Shown here: piece after piece, positions 7,943 to 17,386 of the stretch
How positions within the stretch are numbered: the stretch's first letter is position 1
Layout of the letters: every line of letters begins with the position of its first letter
Assembly (NCBI GenBank): GCA_964242115.1
Contig: CAXSZX010000021.1
Span: forward strand, 1 to 64,000
Reading direction: 5' to 3'
Source of the DNA: BOG-908 sp964242115
Lineage (GTDB): Bacteria > Pseudomonadota > Alphaproteobacteria > Acetobacterales > Acetobacteraceae
Length of the DNA: 64,000 bases
Notes under the pieces: model-generated
The model's database searches: none
The model's input: only the letters and a program-made list of their open reading frames with translations
What the model was told of the DNA's origin: nothing
Made by a program: the position numbers and the translations under genes

Positions 7943-8419
7943 TTGGCGATGGCCGATAGCGATGAAACCCCGTCCAGGGGCAAGCTTGTCGTGGTTGCGA
8001 TGCTGGCGGCAGGCTCAGTGCTCCTGCCCGGCACGGCGCGAGCGGCCCCCGCATCCGCCCAGCAGGAACTCGTAGGCAGTTCGCGCCAGCAGCCGAGCGT
8101 CCGGCCGGCCCTCGCCGAGCACGCCGAGGCGTTGCCGGCCTCGCTGCCAGCGATCCACTTCGCGCGCGGGTCGGCACAGCTGACGCCGAGCGCCACCCGC
8201 CAGCTCGATACGTTGGGACGTTCGCTGGCCCAAGAGCGGCTGCGTATCGAGGGGCATGCCGACGCGGATACGTTGAACCGTGACCTGGCCGGCCGCCGGG
8301 CGCAGGCCGTGGCCGATTATCTGCAGCAGAACTGCGGAGTGCCGGCCGAGCGGCTGGACGTGACGACCGGGACGCGGGTGCTCAAGGGGCAGGTGAGGCT
8401 CGTCGAGTTGGGGTCTTAG
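7943..8419 (+). CDS. OmpA-like peptidoglycan-associated protein
   Basis: A 158-residue exported protein. Residues 12-35 form a signal peptide (VVVAMLAAGSVLLPGTARA, cleavage after ARA). Residues 70-155 are an OmpA C-terminal domain: IHFARGSAQLTPSATRQLD, then LRIEGHADAD and DLAGRRAQAVADYL, the usual peptidoglycan-binding signature. There is no beta-barrel, so it is a small periplasmic or envelope anchor. A second Met at 7949 is an equally possible start. It is a single gene with a lone A-type repeat arm just after its stop. Confidence 0.8.
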   Translation: MAMADSDETPSRGKLVVVAMLAAGSVLLPGTARAAPASAQQELVGSSRQQPSVRPALAEHAEALPASLPAIHFARGSAQLTPSATRQLDTLGRSLAQERLRIEGHADADTLNRDLAGRRAQAVADYLQQNCGVPAERLDVTTGTRVLKGQVRLVELGS

Positions 8420-8439
8420 GCCGTGCGGGGCTGACGGAC

Positions 8440-8482
8440 AGCAAGCGGTTCTTTCTTCAAAACAGAACCGAAAAACTTTCAT
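8440..8482. repeat. Single A-type arm of the intergenic element
   Basis: AGCAAGCGGTTCTTTCTTC with a matching AGAACC and then AAAAACTTTC; no centre or right arm is present. It lies between the convergent stops at 8419 and 8479. Confidence 0.65.
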
Positions 8483-8832
8483 TCTTTTGGTTTACGTTGG
8501 TGATGTGTGTCGTTCTGGTTGGTCATGACCTGCTTCGGCCGGTTGTCCAGACCACGACGGACGTCAGGCCCATCAGGTAGGTTAAGCGGATGTAGGGCTT
8601 TCGGCGTGCTGCCGAGTTGGCGGAAAGCTTCCGCCAGGACGCGGTCTGCAGCACCGGACTGCATGCGGCCGGCATCTATCATGCCGTTCCGCCAGCCGTG
8701 GGCGTAGCCACGGGAATGCCCTGAGCCGGGAGCGTTCAGGCCTTCGAAGCCGTCCATGTAGCCGAGCAGCACGTCAGCCTCATCCAGCGCCGCGAACGCT
8801 GCGACGGAGGTGACGGGCGCAAACTCAGGCAC
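8479..8832 (-). CDS. Conserved hypothetical protein, GYxDG / HGWRNG type
   Basis: A 117-residue soluble protein. The recognisable core is ALDEADVLLGYMDGF followed by SRGYAHGWRNGMIDAGRM. I associate this pattern with small uncharacterised alphaproteobacterial proteins of phage or mobile context, but I cannot confirm this without a search. The C-terminus is polar (NQNDTHHQRKPKE). I chose the GTG at 8832 because GGAAGG lies about 8 bases upstream on this strand; the ATG at 8883 would add 17 residues that look non-coding. It is convergent with the OmpA-domain gene and divergent from the acyl amino acid synthase operon. The function is unknown. Confidence 0.6.
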   Translation of the reverse strand: MPEFAPVTSVAAFAALDEADVLLGYMDGFEGLNAPGSGHSRGYAHGWRNGMIDAGRMQSGAADRVLAEAFRQLGSTPKALHPLNLPDGPDVRRGLDNRPKQVMTNQNDTHHQRKPKE

Positions 8833-8886
8833 TTCTGCTTCCTTCCAGCCACATACGCTTGAGCGACATGCGAAGCCTCGCATTCA

Positions 8887-8903
8887 ATCGTTAACTCAAC
8901 GAT
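8887..8903. promoter_or_regulatory. Inverted repeat between divergent genes
   Basis: ATCGTT-AACTC-AACGAT is a perfect 6-bp inverted repeat in the AT-rich divergent region between the hypothetical gene and the acyl amino acid synthase gene. It could be a regulator site; no regulator gene is adjacent. Confidence 0.3.
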
Positions 8904-8997
8904 AATAATGTGACACATAGCCAACGGTGATCGGTAACGGTCGTGCCGGACGTCCGCGCCGCAACCCCTCCGTTAACCCCGAAATAAGGGTTCTGTG

Positions 8998-9735
8998 ATG
9001 TATAGAAGCCATTCCGAAACTTGTTCGCCCACCAAAACGCACAGGGGCATAGGGCGACACATACTTGACCGGGGATACGAGGCACGTCTGGCGATGGATT
9101 CAGACACCAAGCGGGACGCCTACGCCCTGCGGTATCGAAGCTACTATTCGCAAGGCTTCATACCTGCAAACACCACGGGTCTGTTTGCCGATCACTTCGA
9201 TGAGACGCCAAACACCAGGACTGTGGTTGTCTACGCAGAAGGGGCACCCGTCGGCTCGGTGCGGACCTGCCTGCTCAGGCGAGGGCCGGGAAGCCTGTCT
9301 CCAGCGCGGCACGCTTACCCCGAGGAGGTGGAGAGCCTGCTGGTCGGCTCCGGACCCGAGCGCGAGGGTTGGGATGGCCTGGAAGTCAACCGGATGGTGA
9401 GGGCGCCGGAAGCGGCAGACGACCAGGGCCTGGTCTTCATGCTTTACCGGCTTGCCGGCCGCCTGGCGATCTCCGCCGGGTTTCGCGTCGTGGTCTCCTG
9501 CGCCCGGCGCAACCACCTGCCGTTCTACCGTCGCATGCGCTTCACCCCGGCCGGCGCGGCCAAGACCTATCCCGGCCTGTCCTGCCCGATGGTGCTGTTG
9601 CAGTCGTCCCGCTTGGAATGGGACACGATGCGGGAAGGCTTCCCGCTGATGGACCCCGAAGCGGGGCCGCCCGGCCTGCTGGACGGGTTGGAAGCCGGGC
9701 TTACAGTGTACCCCTATCTGGTTCGGCGGGGGTAG
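8998..9735 (+). CDS. FeeM-like long-chain N-acyl amino acid synthase (GNAT fold)
   Basis: A 245-residue GNAT-fold acyltransferase. The N-terminal block RDAYALRYRSYYSQGF, followed by the acidic LFADHFDE and VGSVRTCLL, resembles FeeM and acyl-homoserine-lactone-synthase-like proteins, which take an acyl chain from acyl-ACP and attach it to an amino acid. The middle (EVNRMVRAPEAADDQG) and the NHLPFYRRMRF segment fit the GNAT core. The ATG at 8998 has AAGGG 7 bases upstream. The next gene, an ICMT-like methyltransferase, begins 5 bases after the stop, and a GGDEF/EAL gene follows, so the three probably form one operon. The amino acid and chain length are unknown; a general acetyltransferase role is the alternative. 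Confidence 0.72.
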   Translation: MYRSHSETCSPTKTHRGIGRHILDRGYEARLAMDSDTKRDAYALRYRSYYSQGFIPANTTGLFADHFDETPNTRTVVVYAEGAPVGSVRTCLLRRGPGSLSPARHAYPEEVESLLVGSGPEREGWDGLEVNRMVRAPEAADDQGLVFMLYRLAGRLAISAGFRVVVSCARRNHLPFYRRMRFTPAGAAKTYPGLSCPMVLLQSSRLEWDTMREGFPLMDPEAGPPGLLDGLEAGLTVYPYLVRRG

Positions 9736-9740
9736 CGGGC

Positions 9741-10325
9741 ATGGCGCGTTTCGATGATCCCCTGTGGCTGGCAGCGACCGTCCTGGCAGTGCTGAACTTC
9801 GCCTCCCTCAGTTGGGGCGCGAAGGCACATTTCGTCGCCGCCGAGGGTGTGCCGCGGGGCATGCGTCTGCTGGGCGTCCTGACCTTGGCCGGCTTTGCCT
9901 GGTTCCTGTGGGCACGCCTGGCGTGGGCCGCGTCGGGCCACGCCGGGCACCCGGTCCGCGACGCGGCCGGGCTGGTGCTGCTCAGCCTCGAGATCACGCT
10001 GTTCTGGTGGGCGGTGCGTGCCACGCGGGTGCGTCGCCTCACCCTGGCATTCAGCGCGGACCGGCCTGGCTTCCTGCACGAGTCCGGGCCGTATGCTTGG
10101 GTGAGGCACCCCTTCTACCTGTCATACGTGCTGTTCTGGATCGCCACGGCCTTGCTATCGCCGGGGTGGGCGCACTGGCTGGTCCCGGCCGTTATGATCG
10201 CCGTCTACGTCAGGGCAGCTCGGATGGAGGAGGCGAAATTCGCCTCCTCAGACCTGGCGGCCGACTATCAGCGTTACAAATCTCGTACGGCCCTACTGCC
10301 GCGCCTGCGCGGTGCAACCGAGTGA
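9741..10325 (+). CDS. ICMT-family membrane methyltransferase
   Basis: A 194-residue integral membrane protein with about five hydrophobic segments, of the isoprenylcysteine carboxyl methyltransferase (ICMT/PEMT) superfamily, which uses SAM to methylate carboxyl groups of lipidated or small hydrophobic substrates. The diagnostic C-terminal part is GPYAWVRHPFYLSYVLFW, then RMEEAKF and DLAADYQRYKSRTALL. The start is the ATG at 9741. Its position straight after the FeeM-like synthase suggests it could methyl-esterify the acyl amino acid made by that enzyme; this is inference from context only. The next gene starts 10 bases after, or overlaps, its stop depending on the GTG chosen. Confidence 0.75.
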   Translation: MARFDDPLWLAATVLAVLNFASLSWGAKAHFVAAEGVPRGMRLLGVLTLAGFAWFLWARLAWAASGHAGHPVRDAAGLVLLSLEITLFWWAVRATRVRRLTLAFSADRPGFLHESGPYAWVRHPFYLSYVLFWIATALLSPGWAHWLVPAVMIAVYVRAARMEEAKFASSDLAADYQRYKSRTALLPRLRGATE

Positions 10326-10335
10326 GGACGCGAGC

Positions 10336-12768
10336 GTGACATCGGGCTCCAGCACCGGGACGTCTGACCTGCCAGGCCGAGCTGCGGGCCGGGTCGCGCT
10401 GCAGGCGTCGCCGGCTGGCGTCCTGCCGTGGGCCAGGCGGGTCTTGCACGCGGTCCGCCGATGGATCGCGGCGACTGGGGTCGGCCTGAACTTGACGGCG
10501 CCGGAGGACATGCCGGAAATCGCCGAGGAGCAGGTCAGAAGCCTGCGGATCACCGCGGTGGCTCTGGCGGCCTGCGGCATGAACGGCCTCCTGTTCGTCA
10601 TGTGCGACTTCGGTTCGCGGTCGGGCACCCAGGGCGGCGTGTTGGCGGGCGTCATGGTGCTTGCCTACGCGATCTGGATCGTGCTCGCGATCAAGGGGGC
10701 AAAAGCAGACTGGTTCGTCCGTGCCTCGGTGGCCCTTCTCAGCTTCCAGGGCACGCTCTGGGGCGTCTTCCTCTACCACGCGGCCGAGGTGGCGACGGCC
10801 AGGCAGTCGAACATCATCGTCGGCATAGCGATGGCGCTCGTGTCGACGCCGATGCTCGCGTCACCGTTCGTCGTGGCGGTCGCGTTCTGGCTTCCGGTGG
10901 CCATCGGCGCCGAGCTGGCGCTCGGGTGGGGGCTGACCCCGAGCGACCCCTATCTGGCGCAGTGCTTCGTCGGCTACGAGCTGTTCACGCTGGTGGGGAT
11001 CGTCTTCATCAACCGCACCCTGCTGCAGAAATCCATCGGCCGCGTGCGGCTGGACGCCCAGAACGCGACGGTCAGCCTGCTGCTGAAGGAATACGAGGAG
11101 AACGCAGCCGACTGGCTGTGGGAGACCGACGACGACATGCGTGCCCGCCACGTGACGCTGCGTTTCGCGCAGGTCCTCGGCTCGACCGTCGGCGCGGTAG
11201 ACGGCCAGCCCATCGCCGACGCGCTCAGGCTGGCGCCCGGCAGCAGCGACCATACGCACCTGGTGGGGCTGATGCGGGAGCGTACCGCGTTCAGGGACCA
11301 AGCTGTCCGCGCCTTCATCGACGGCGAGGAGCGCTGGTGGCTGTTGAGCGGCCGTCCGGTGACCGACTCCAAGGGGCGCCCGGCAGGCTACCGCGGCGTG
11401 GGCTCGGACGTGACCGAAGCCAGGCGCGCCGACGAGGCAACGCTCTATCTGGCGACACACGATACGCTGACCGGCATCGCCAATCGAAGCGTGTTCCTCG
11501 AACGCATGACGTCCGCCTGTGCGAAAGCCGGCCAGGCCGATCGGCAGTTCGCCCTGATGATGGTCGACCTCGACCGGTTCAAGGAGATCAACGACGATTA
11601 CGGACACGCGGTGGGCGACCAGATTCTGCAATTCGTGGCCGAGCGGCTGGAGCGCGAGAACGCTCCCGGCCAGACGGTTGCCCGGCTGGGTGGCGACGAG
11701 TTCGCGCTGATGTTGCCTTTCGTCGGTGCAGAGCAGGCCGGCGCATTGGCCAGAGCCCTCATCGGCGCGCTGAGCGAGCCGATGCGGGTGGGCGACACCG
11801 TTCTCGCTCTGGGTGCCAGCATCGGCGTCGCCCTGTTCCCGAAAGACGGCAGCACGACAACCGAACTGATGCGCAACGCCGACCTTGCGCTCTACCGGTC
11901 CAAGCGCGAGGGCAAGGGCATGCACCGGCTGTTCGACCCGGCGTTCGGCGAGGAGTTCGAGACCCGGATGGTGCTGCTTTCGGAGCTCAAGCGGGCTGTC
12001 CAAGACGGCGCGCTCAGCGTGGTGTTTCAGCCGATCATCGACATGGCGGCCGGCCAGGTCGTCTCCATGGAGGCCTTGTGCCGCTGGAACCACCCGGCGC
12101 GCGGTGCGATCTCGCCCGCCGTGTTCATTCCGCTTGCCGAGGAAAGCGGGCTCATCATCGAACTCGGCTACCACGTGCTCGCCGAGGCCTGCCGCACGGC
12201 AGCGAGCTGGACGGGTTCGGCTTGCGTGTCCGTCAACCTCTCACCGTTGCAACTGAAGGATCCCCTCCTGTGCGAGCGGGTTGCTACCACGCTTGCCGCC
12301 TCCGGACTGGAGTCCTCCAGGCTGGAGCTGGAGGTCACGGAAAGTGCCTGGCTGAACGGCGACGCTCAGACAAACGAGCAGATCACCCGCATACGAGGTT
12401 TGGGCGTCAACATCGTCATGGACGATTTCGGCACCGGCTTCTCGTCGCTGTCCACGCTGCACCGTTTCGACTTCCACGGCCTGAAGATCGACGCGGACTT
12501 CATGCGTAACGCTGCGTCTGATCCGAAGGCCGGCGCCATCGTACGCCTGGTGGCCAAGCTGGCACGCGAGCTCGGAATCAAGCTCACTGCCGAGGGTATC
12601 GAGACAGAGACGCAACTGGCTTGCGTGCGCGCTTGGGGTATTCCGCGGGCGCAGGGTTTCCTGCTTGGGCGGCCTCAGCCGCTGGCAGTTGGCGAAACAC
12701 CGGCTGGTATGTCGGGCGGTTCCGTCCGGTCACCAACGTGGGGTGAACGTCAGCAGATGATCGCCTGA
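10336..12768 (+). CDS. Membrane PAS-GGDEF-EAL protein (cyclic di-GMP turnover)
   Basis: An 810-residue inner-membrane protein. Six or so hydrophobic segments at about residues 60-230 form a sensory domain. A PAS-like region follows (about 250-375), then GGDEF (about 380-545) and EAL (about 560-800). The cyclase motif RLGGDEF is intact, but the RxxD inhibitory site is absent (APGQ instead). The EAL catalytic set looks complete: MEALCRW, NLSPLQL, EVTESAW, DDFGTGFSSL, LKIDADF, AEGIET and QGFLLGRP. So both synthesis and breakdown of c-di-GMP are possible. I prefer the GTG at 10336, with GAGGA about 7 bases upstream, over the GTG at 10312, which overlaps the methyltransferase. It is the last gene of the acyl amino acid synthase operon. 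Confidence 0.88.
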   Translation: MTSGSSTGTSDLPGRAAGRVALQASPAGVLPWARRVLHAVRRWIAATGVGLNLTAPEDMPEIAEEQVRSLRITAVALAACGMNGLLFVMCDFGSRSGTQGGVLAGVMVLAYAIWIVLAIKGAKADWFVRASVALLSFQGTLWGVFLYHAAEVATARQSNIIVGIAMALVSTPMLASPFVVAVAFWLPVAIGAELALGWGLTPSDPYLAQCFVGYELFTLVGIVFINRTLLQKSIGRVRLDAQNATVSLLLKEYEENAADWLWETDDDMRARHVTLRFAQVLGSTVGAVDGQPIADALRLAPGSSDHTHLVGLMRERTAFRDQAVRAFIDGEERWWLLSGRPVTDSKGRPAGYRGVGSDVTEARRADEATLYLATHDTLTGIANRSVFLERMTSACAKAGQADRQFALMMVDLDRFKEINDDYGHAVGDQILQFVAERLERENAPGQTVARLGGDEFALMLPFVGAEQAGALARALIGALSEPMRVGDTVLALGASIGVALFPKDGSTTTELMRNADLALYRSKREGKGMHRLFDPAFGEEFETRMVLLSELKRAVQDGALSVVFQPIIDMAAGQVVSMEALCRWNHPARGAISPAVFIPLAEESGLIIELGYHVLAEACRTAASWTGSACVSVNLSPLQLKDPLLCERVATTLAASGLESSRLELEVTESAWLNGDAQTNEQITRIRGLGVNIVMDDFGTGFSSLSTLHRFDFHGLKIDADFMRNAASDPKAGAIVRLVAKLARELGIKLTAEGIETETQLACVRAWGIPRAQGFLLGRPQPLAVGETPAGMSGGSVRSPTWGERQQMIA

Positions 12769-12772
12769 TAGA

Positions 12773-12906
12773 GAAAGCAAGGCCTGCTTTTTTCAAAAAA
12801 GCAGCAAAAAACTTTTATCCTGCTGTCGCGGAGTCCCCTGCAGCGCATTCCCAGAGAAAAAAAGTTTTTTGGTTCATTTTTTCAAAATAGAACTGCTCGC
12901 TTCCTC
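12773..12906. repeat. Nested-palindrome intergenic element, C left / A right
   Basis: The left arm is C type (GCCTGCTTTTTTC...AAGCAGC), the centre is type II and the right A arm is slightly decayed (GGTTCATTTTTTC). It lies between the convergent GGDEF/EAL and murA genes. Confidence 0.78.
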
Positions 12907-12939
12907 GCCAACTATCCAGAAACCTTCTACGCTGCCGGG

Positions 12940-14196
<1,257 letters not shown>

Positions 14197-14207
14197 GGAA
14201 CATCCCA

Positions 14208-14326
14208 AGAAAGAGTCTTCTTTTCGCGAAAAGAAGCGCGCGGCTACTGCGGGTTTTTCCGGTGAGCGCGCGAGAGCGGAAACAAAAGTTTTTTGGTTCT
14301 GTTTTTTTAAAAAGAATTGCTTGCTT
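14208..14326. repeat. Nested-palindrome intergenic element, B left / A right
   Basis: Occupies the whole murA-dcd gap. The left arm is B type (CTTCTTTTCGCGAAAAGAAG), the centre is part of type I (GGTGAGCGCGCGAGAGCGG) and the right arm is a decayed A type. Confidence 0.75.
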
Positions 14327-14880
14327 TACAACTTCGGCAACGACACCCCACGCTGCCGCATATACTTCCCACCCCGATCCGCATAGCTCACTTCCGGCGC
14401 GCTATCGCCCTTCAAGAACAAAAACTGGCAGATACCCTCGTTGGCGTGGATCTTCGCCGGCAGCGGCGTGGTGTTGCTGATCTCGATCGTCACCTGGCCT
14501 TCCCACTCCGGCTCCAGCGGCGTCACATTGACGATGATCCCGCAGCGCGCATAGGTCGACTTGCCGAGGCAGATCACCAGTATGTCGCGCGGAATGCGGA
14601 AATACTCGATCGTGTGGGCCAGCGCGAAGCTGTTGGGCGGGATGATGCAGACTGGCGCCTGCCGGGTGACGAAGCTGTCGGCGCTGAACGCCTTGGGGTC
14701 GACGATGGCGCTGTCTACGTTGGTGAAGATGCGGAAGTCGGGCGCCACGCGCGCGTCGTAGCCGTAGCTCGAGAGGCCGTAGCTGATCACCCCCTCGCGC
14801 TTCTGGTTTTCCACAAACGGCTCGATCATGGCGTGCTCGGTGGCCATGCGGCGTATCCAGTGGTCGGGCATCACGGGCAT
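14326..14880 (-). CDS. dcd: dCTP deaminase
   Basis: A 184-residue cytoplasmic deaminase that converts dCTP to dUTP, feeding dTMP synthesis through dUTPase; it works as a homotrimer. Motifs are SYGYDARVAPDF, PPNSFALAHTIEYFRIP, the core KSTYARCGIIVNVTPLEPEW, and EGICQFLFL. The length matches the family (184-190). I chose the ATG at 14880 because the family begins with a Met-Pro-DxWI pattern (here MPVMPDHWIRRM); the open frame upstream is not conserved. murA follows on the same strand after a repeat element. Confidence 0.95.
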   Translation of the reverse strand: MPVMPDHWIRRMATEHAMIEPFVENQKREGVISYGLSSYGYDARVAPDFRIFTNVDSAIVDPKAFSADSFVTRQAPVCIIPPNSFALAHTIEYFRIPRDILVICLGKSTYARCGIIVNVTPLEPEWEGQVTIEISNTTPLPAKIHANEGICQFLFLKGDSAPEVSYADRGGKYMRQRGVSLPKL

Positions 14881-15202
14881 GAAGGCTGGTCGACTCCGGC
14901 AGGCGTCGAGACAGCGTAGAGCGTTTTGCCGCCTTGTCGAACAGGCAGCCAAGCCGCAGACGGCCTAGGTTGTTGTTTTGCTGAAGCATCTTGACCCAGC
15001 GCGCCAGCTTTTGCGGCCTGGCGGTCGTCTGATCCAGCCCTGACACTCGGAGCCTGGATGAGGAAGGCAATGCCTGCTTTTTTGAGAAAAGCAGCACAAA
15101 ACTTTTGGTCCTGCTGTCGCCGAGTTTCCCGCAGCGTATACCCAGAGAACAAAAGCTGTTTGGGCTTTTCGAAGAAGAACTGCTTGCCTTGCCTGCCAGG
15201 GG
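14881..15202. other. 322-base gap upstream of dcd
   Basis: The right half is a nested-palindrome element (15063-15194). The left half (14881-15062) holds no convincing gene on either strand and must carry the dcd promoter; I could not pick one out with confidence. Confidence 0.4.
15063..15194. repeat. Nested-palindrome intergenic element, C left / decayed A right
   Basis: The left arm is C type (TGCCTGCTTTTTTGAG...AGCAGC) and the centre is type II. The right arm reads GGGCTTTTCGAAGAAGAAC, a decayed A arm. Confidence 0.72.
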
Positions 15203-15397
15203 TCAAGACGTCGATTCGACGATATCAGCCACCTCCGGGCCGCTCGCCTGCTTGCGGGCACGAACCTGCGCCTTGCGGCGGTGCAGGTTCTCGCGCAACG
15301 CCACCGCCTCGCGGGCGCGGCGGGCCACCGCCTCGGCCTGGGCAGCCGCGTTCAGGTGCGGCGTCGGCTTGGCATACGGGGTGTGCTCATCCGGCAT
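15203..15397 (-). CDS. Small basic helical protein downstream of transglutaminase-like gene
   Basis: A 64-residue protein with codon use like its neighbours. Residues 17-50 are a long amphipathic Ala/Arg/Glu-rich helix (AEAVARRAREAVALRENLHR), suggesting a coiled coil. The ATG at 15397 lies 3 bases after the transglutaminase stop codon, so the two are probably co-transcribed. No family is recognised. The spacing and base composition are the main grounds for calling it real. Confidence 0.5.
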   Translation of the reverse strand: MPDEHTPYAKPTPHLNAAAQAEAVARRAREAVALRENLHRRKAQVRARKQASGPEVADIVESTS

Positions 15398-15400
15398 GGC

Positions 15401-16207
15401 TCAGGGCACCTCGTCGGTGAAGACGTGAAAGCCGGACAGCACGCTGGGCCCGAAGATGGTGGAGATCGCCACGTCCGTCGCGTCGCGCCCGCGGGCCATC
15501 AGGATGCGGCCGATGCGCGGGATGTTGTGGCGCGCGTCGAAGGTGTACCAGCGGCCGCCGAGGTAGGCCTCGAACCAGGCGGAGAAGTCGCCAGGCGCAG
15601 GCACCAACGGCACGCCGATGTCGCCCAGATAGCCGGTGCAGTAGCGCGCCGGAATGTTCATGCAGCGGCACAGGGTGACGGCCAAATGCGCAAAATCGCG
15701 GCAGACGCCGCGGCCTTCCTGGTAGGCTTCCCACGCGGTGCGGGTGGAGCGGGCGTCCTGGTAGTTGAACTTGATGTGGCCGTGGACGAAGTCGCAGATC
15801 GCCTGGGCACGGCCCCAGCCCGGCGCGGTGTGGCCGAACATCGACCATGCGACGTCGCTCAGCCGGTCGGTCTCGCAGTAGCGGCTGCCGAGCAGGAAGG
15901 TCAGCATCTCCGACGGCAGGTCCTCCACCCTGTGCTGCTCGGCGCCGGTTGCCACCTCGTCAGGCAGGCCGGTGTCGTAGACGTCGAACGCGGTGGAGAT
16001 GGTGGTGCGGCCGGGCGGGGCGAGGATGCGGGTGCAGACGTTGTCGAACTGGTCGCGGTAGATGTTCGGCGGGGCGAACGGGGTGATCACCACCGGGCCG
16101 GGCGTGATCAGGTCGCCGGTGCGGCTGGGGTGCACGCTGATGGCCAGCATCATCGGCGTAGTCTGCGGGCAGTCGAAACTGATCTCGTAGCCGGCGTGTA
16201 TGCGCAT
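15401..16207 (-). CDS. Transglutaminase-like cysteine protease family protein
   Basis: A 268-residue predicted cytoplasmic protein with the bacterial transglutaminase-like fold (papain-like; peptidase or amidase activity in known members). The N-terminal half is a beta-rich domain (MRIHAGYEISFDCPQTTPMM). The core at about residues 145-225 carries the nucleophile in GRGVCRDFAHLAVTLCRCMN. The position of the usual HAW histidine reads DFSAWFEAYLGGRWYTFDARH, with Ser for His. I believe related proteins share this, so it may use the later DARH histidine, but I cannot verify that. It is followed 3 bases later by a 64-residue helical ORF. The substrate is unknown. Confidence 0.8.
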   Translation of the reverse strand: MRIHAGYEISFDCPQTTPMMLAISVHPSRTGDLITPGPVVITPFAPPNIYRDQFDNVCTRILAPPGRTTISTAFDVYDTGLPDEVATGAEQHRVEDLPSEMLTFLLGSRYCETDRLSDVAWSMFGHTAPGWGRAQAICDFVHGHIKFNYQDARSTRTAWEAYQEGRGVCRDFAHLAVTLCRCMNIPARYCTGYLGDIGVPLVPAPGDFSAWFEAYLGGRWYTFDARHNIPRIGRILMARGRDATDVAISTIFGPSVLSGFHVFTDEVP

Positions 16208-16351
16208 CCATCAACCCCCAAACCTGCCAGCTCGCCTGTCCGACGGCATCGCGCTTGCTAGCATGCGGCCGAGCGTCCCAACCAGACGTCCTGAGGGAAC
16301 CTGCGATGCAACCATCATGCCTTGCTGCCAGGCGCAGACGGCGCCAGGAGC

Positions 16352-16492
16352 AAGAAAGCAAGGCCTGCTTTCTTGAAAAAAAGCAGCAAGTAACTTTTGG
16401 TCCGGCTGTCGCGGCGTCTCCTTCAGCACGCACCCAAGCGAACAAAAGTTTTTTGGTTCTTTTTTTCAAAAAAGAACCGCTTGCCTTGCTTT
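16352..16492. repeat. Nested-palindrome intergenic element, C left / A right
   Basis: The left arm is GGCCTGCTTTCTTG...AAGCAGC, the centre is type II (GTCCGGCTGTCGCGG, GCACCCAAGCG) and the right arm is a perfect A arm. It lies upstream of the divergent transglutaminase-like and N-formylglutamate amidohydrolase genes; the latter starts 14 bases after it. Confidence 0.8.
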
Positions 16493-16505
16493 CCGTATCC
16501 CCGGC

Positions 16506-17273
16506 ATGAGCGCCAAACTCCTTAGCCCTGGCGAGCCGCCGCCAGTCCAGGTGATCAACCCCGGCGGCCGCTCGCCTTTCCTGCTGGTGTGCGACCATGC
16601 CGGGCGGCGCGCGCCGCAGAGCCTCGGCGACATGGGCGTTCCGGCCGCGGACTGGGACCGCCACATCGCCTGGGACATTGGCACCGCGCCGCTCTGCGAC
16701 ATGCTGGCCGATGCGCTGGACGCGGTATGCATCGCCCAGACCTATTCGCGCCTCGTGATCGACTGCAACCGCCGGCCGGGCCATCCCACCTCCATCCCGC
16801 CGATCAGCGACGGGACGCCTGTCCCGGCAAACGTGGGCATCCCGGCGTGGCAACAATCCGCCCGGGTGGACGAGATATTCGCGCCCTACCACGCGGCGAT
16901 TGCCGGTGAGGTGGACCGCAGGCTGGAGGAGCAACGTGCCTGCGTCTTCATCGCGGTGCACAGCTTCACGCCGGTGATGGGCGGGGTGGCGCGCCCCTGG
17001 CAGGCCGGCGTGCTGCACAACCGCGCGCCGGAGCTGTCGCGGGCGCTTGGGCGTCTGCTCGAAGCGAGCGGCCTGCTGGTGGGGGACAACGAGCCCTACC
17101 GGATGGGTGACGATTCCGACTACACGGTGCCGGTGCACGCCGAAGCGCGCGGGCTCGCCTACGTGGAGCTGGAGATACGACAGGACCTGATCGGGGACGC
17201 GGCGGGGCAGGCGGCTTGGAGCGAGTTGCTGGCGCGGGCTTTGCCGGAGGCGAAGCAAGCAGTTCTTTTCTGA
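16506..17273 (+). CDS. N-formylglutamate amidohydrolase family protein
   Basis: A 255-residue cytoplasmic hydrolase of the HutG/N-formylglutamate amidohydrolase family, acting on N-acyl or N-formyl amino acids. Recognisable segments are FLLVCDHAGRRAPQSLGDMG near residue 25, the metal-binding-like FIAVHSFTPVMGG near 148, DNEPYRMGDDSDYTVPVHAE and the late YVELEIRQDLIGD. The ATG at 16506 directly follows a repeat element and has no clear ribosome site. The last six residues (KQAVLF) and the stop codon are encoded by the left arm of the next repeat element. So the element has either replaced the native C-terminus or supplies it. There are no hut genes nearby, so histidine degradation is not implied. 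Confidence 0.85.
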   Translation: MSAKLLSPGEPPPVQVINPGGRSPFLLVCDHAGRRAPQSLGDMGVPAADWDRHIAWDIGTAPLCDMLADALDAVCIAQTYSRLVIDCNRRPGHPTSIPPISDGTPVPANVGIPAWQQSARVDEIFAPYHAAIAGEVDRRLEEQRACVFIAVHSFTPVMGGVARPWQAGVLHNRAPELSRALGRLLEASGLLVGDNEPYRMGDDSDYTVPVHAEARGLAYVELEIRQDLIGDAAGQAAWSELLARALPEAKQAVLF

Positions 17274-17386
17274 AGAAAAGAACCAAAAGACTTTTGACTC
17301 CGCTGTCGCGCGCTCGCCGGACAGGACGGCGACAGCGGAAGCAAAAGCTTTTTGCTTCGTTCTCTCGAAAAGAAGCGCTTGCCTAC
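17252..17386. repeat. Nested-palindrome intergenic element, A left / B right, overlapping both gene ends
   Basis: The left A arm (AGTTCTTTTCTGAAGAAAAG) encodes the end of the N-formylglutamate amidohydrolase. The centre is type I palindromic, and the right B arm touches the TetR stop at 17383. The two genes are convergent. Confidence 0.82.

Noticed and set aside
10861..12174. A 437-codon ORF antisense to the GGDEF-EAL gene
   Set aside because: Shadow of a high-GC coding region; the sense frame has clear domains.
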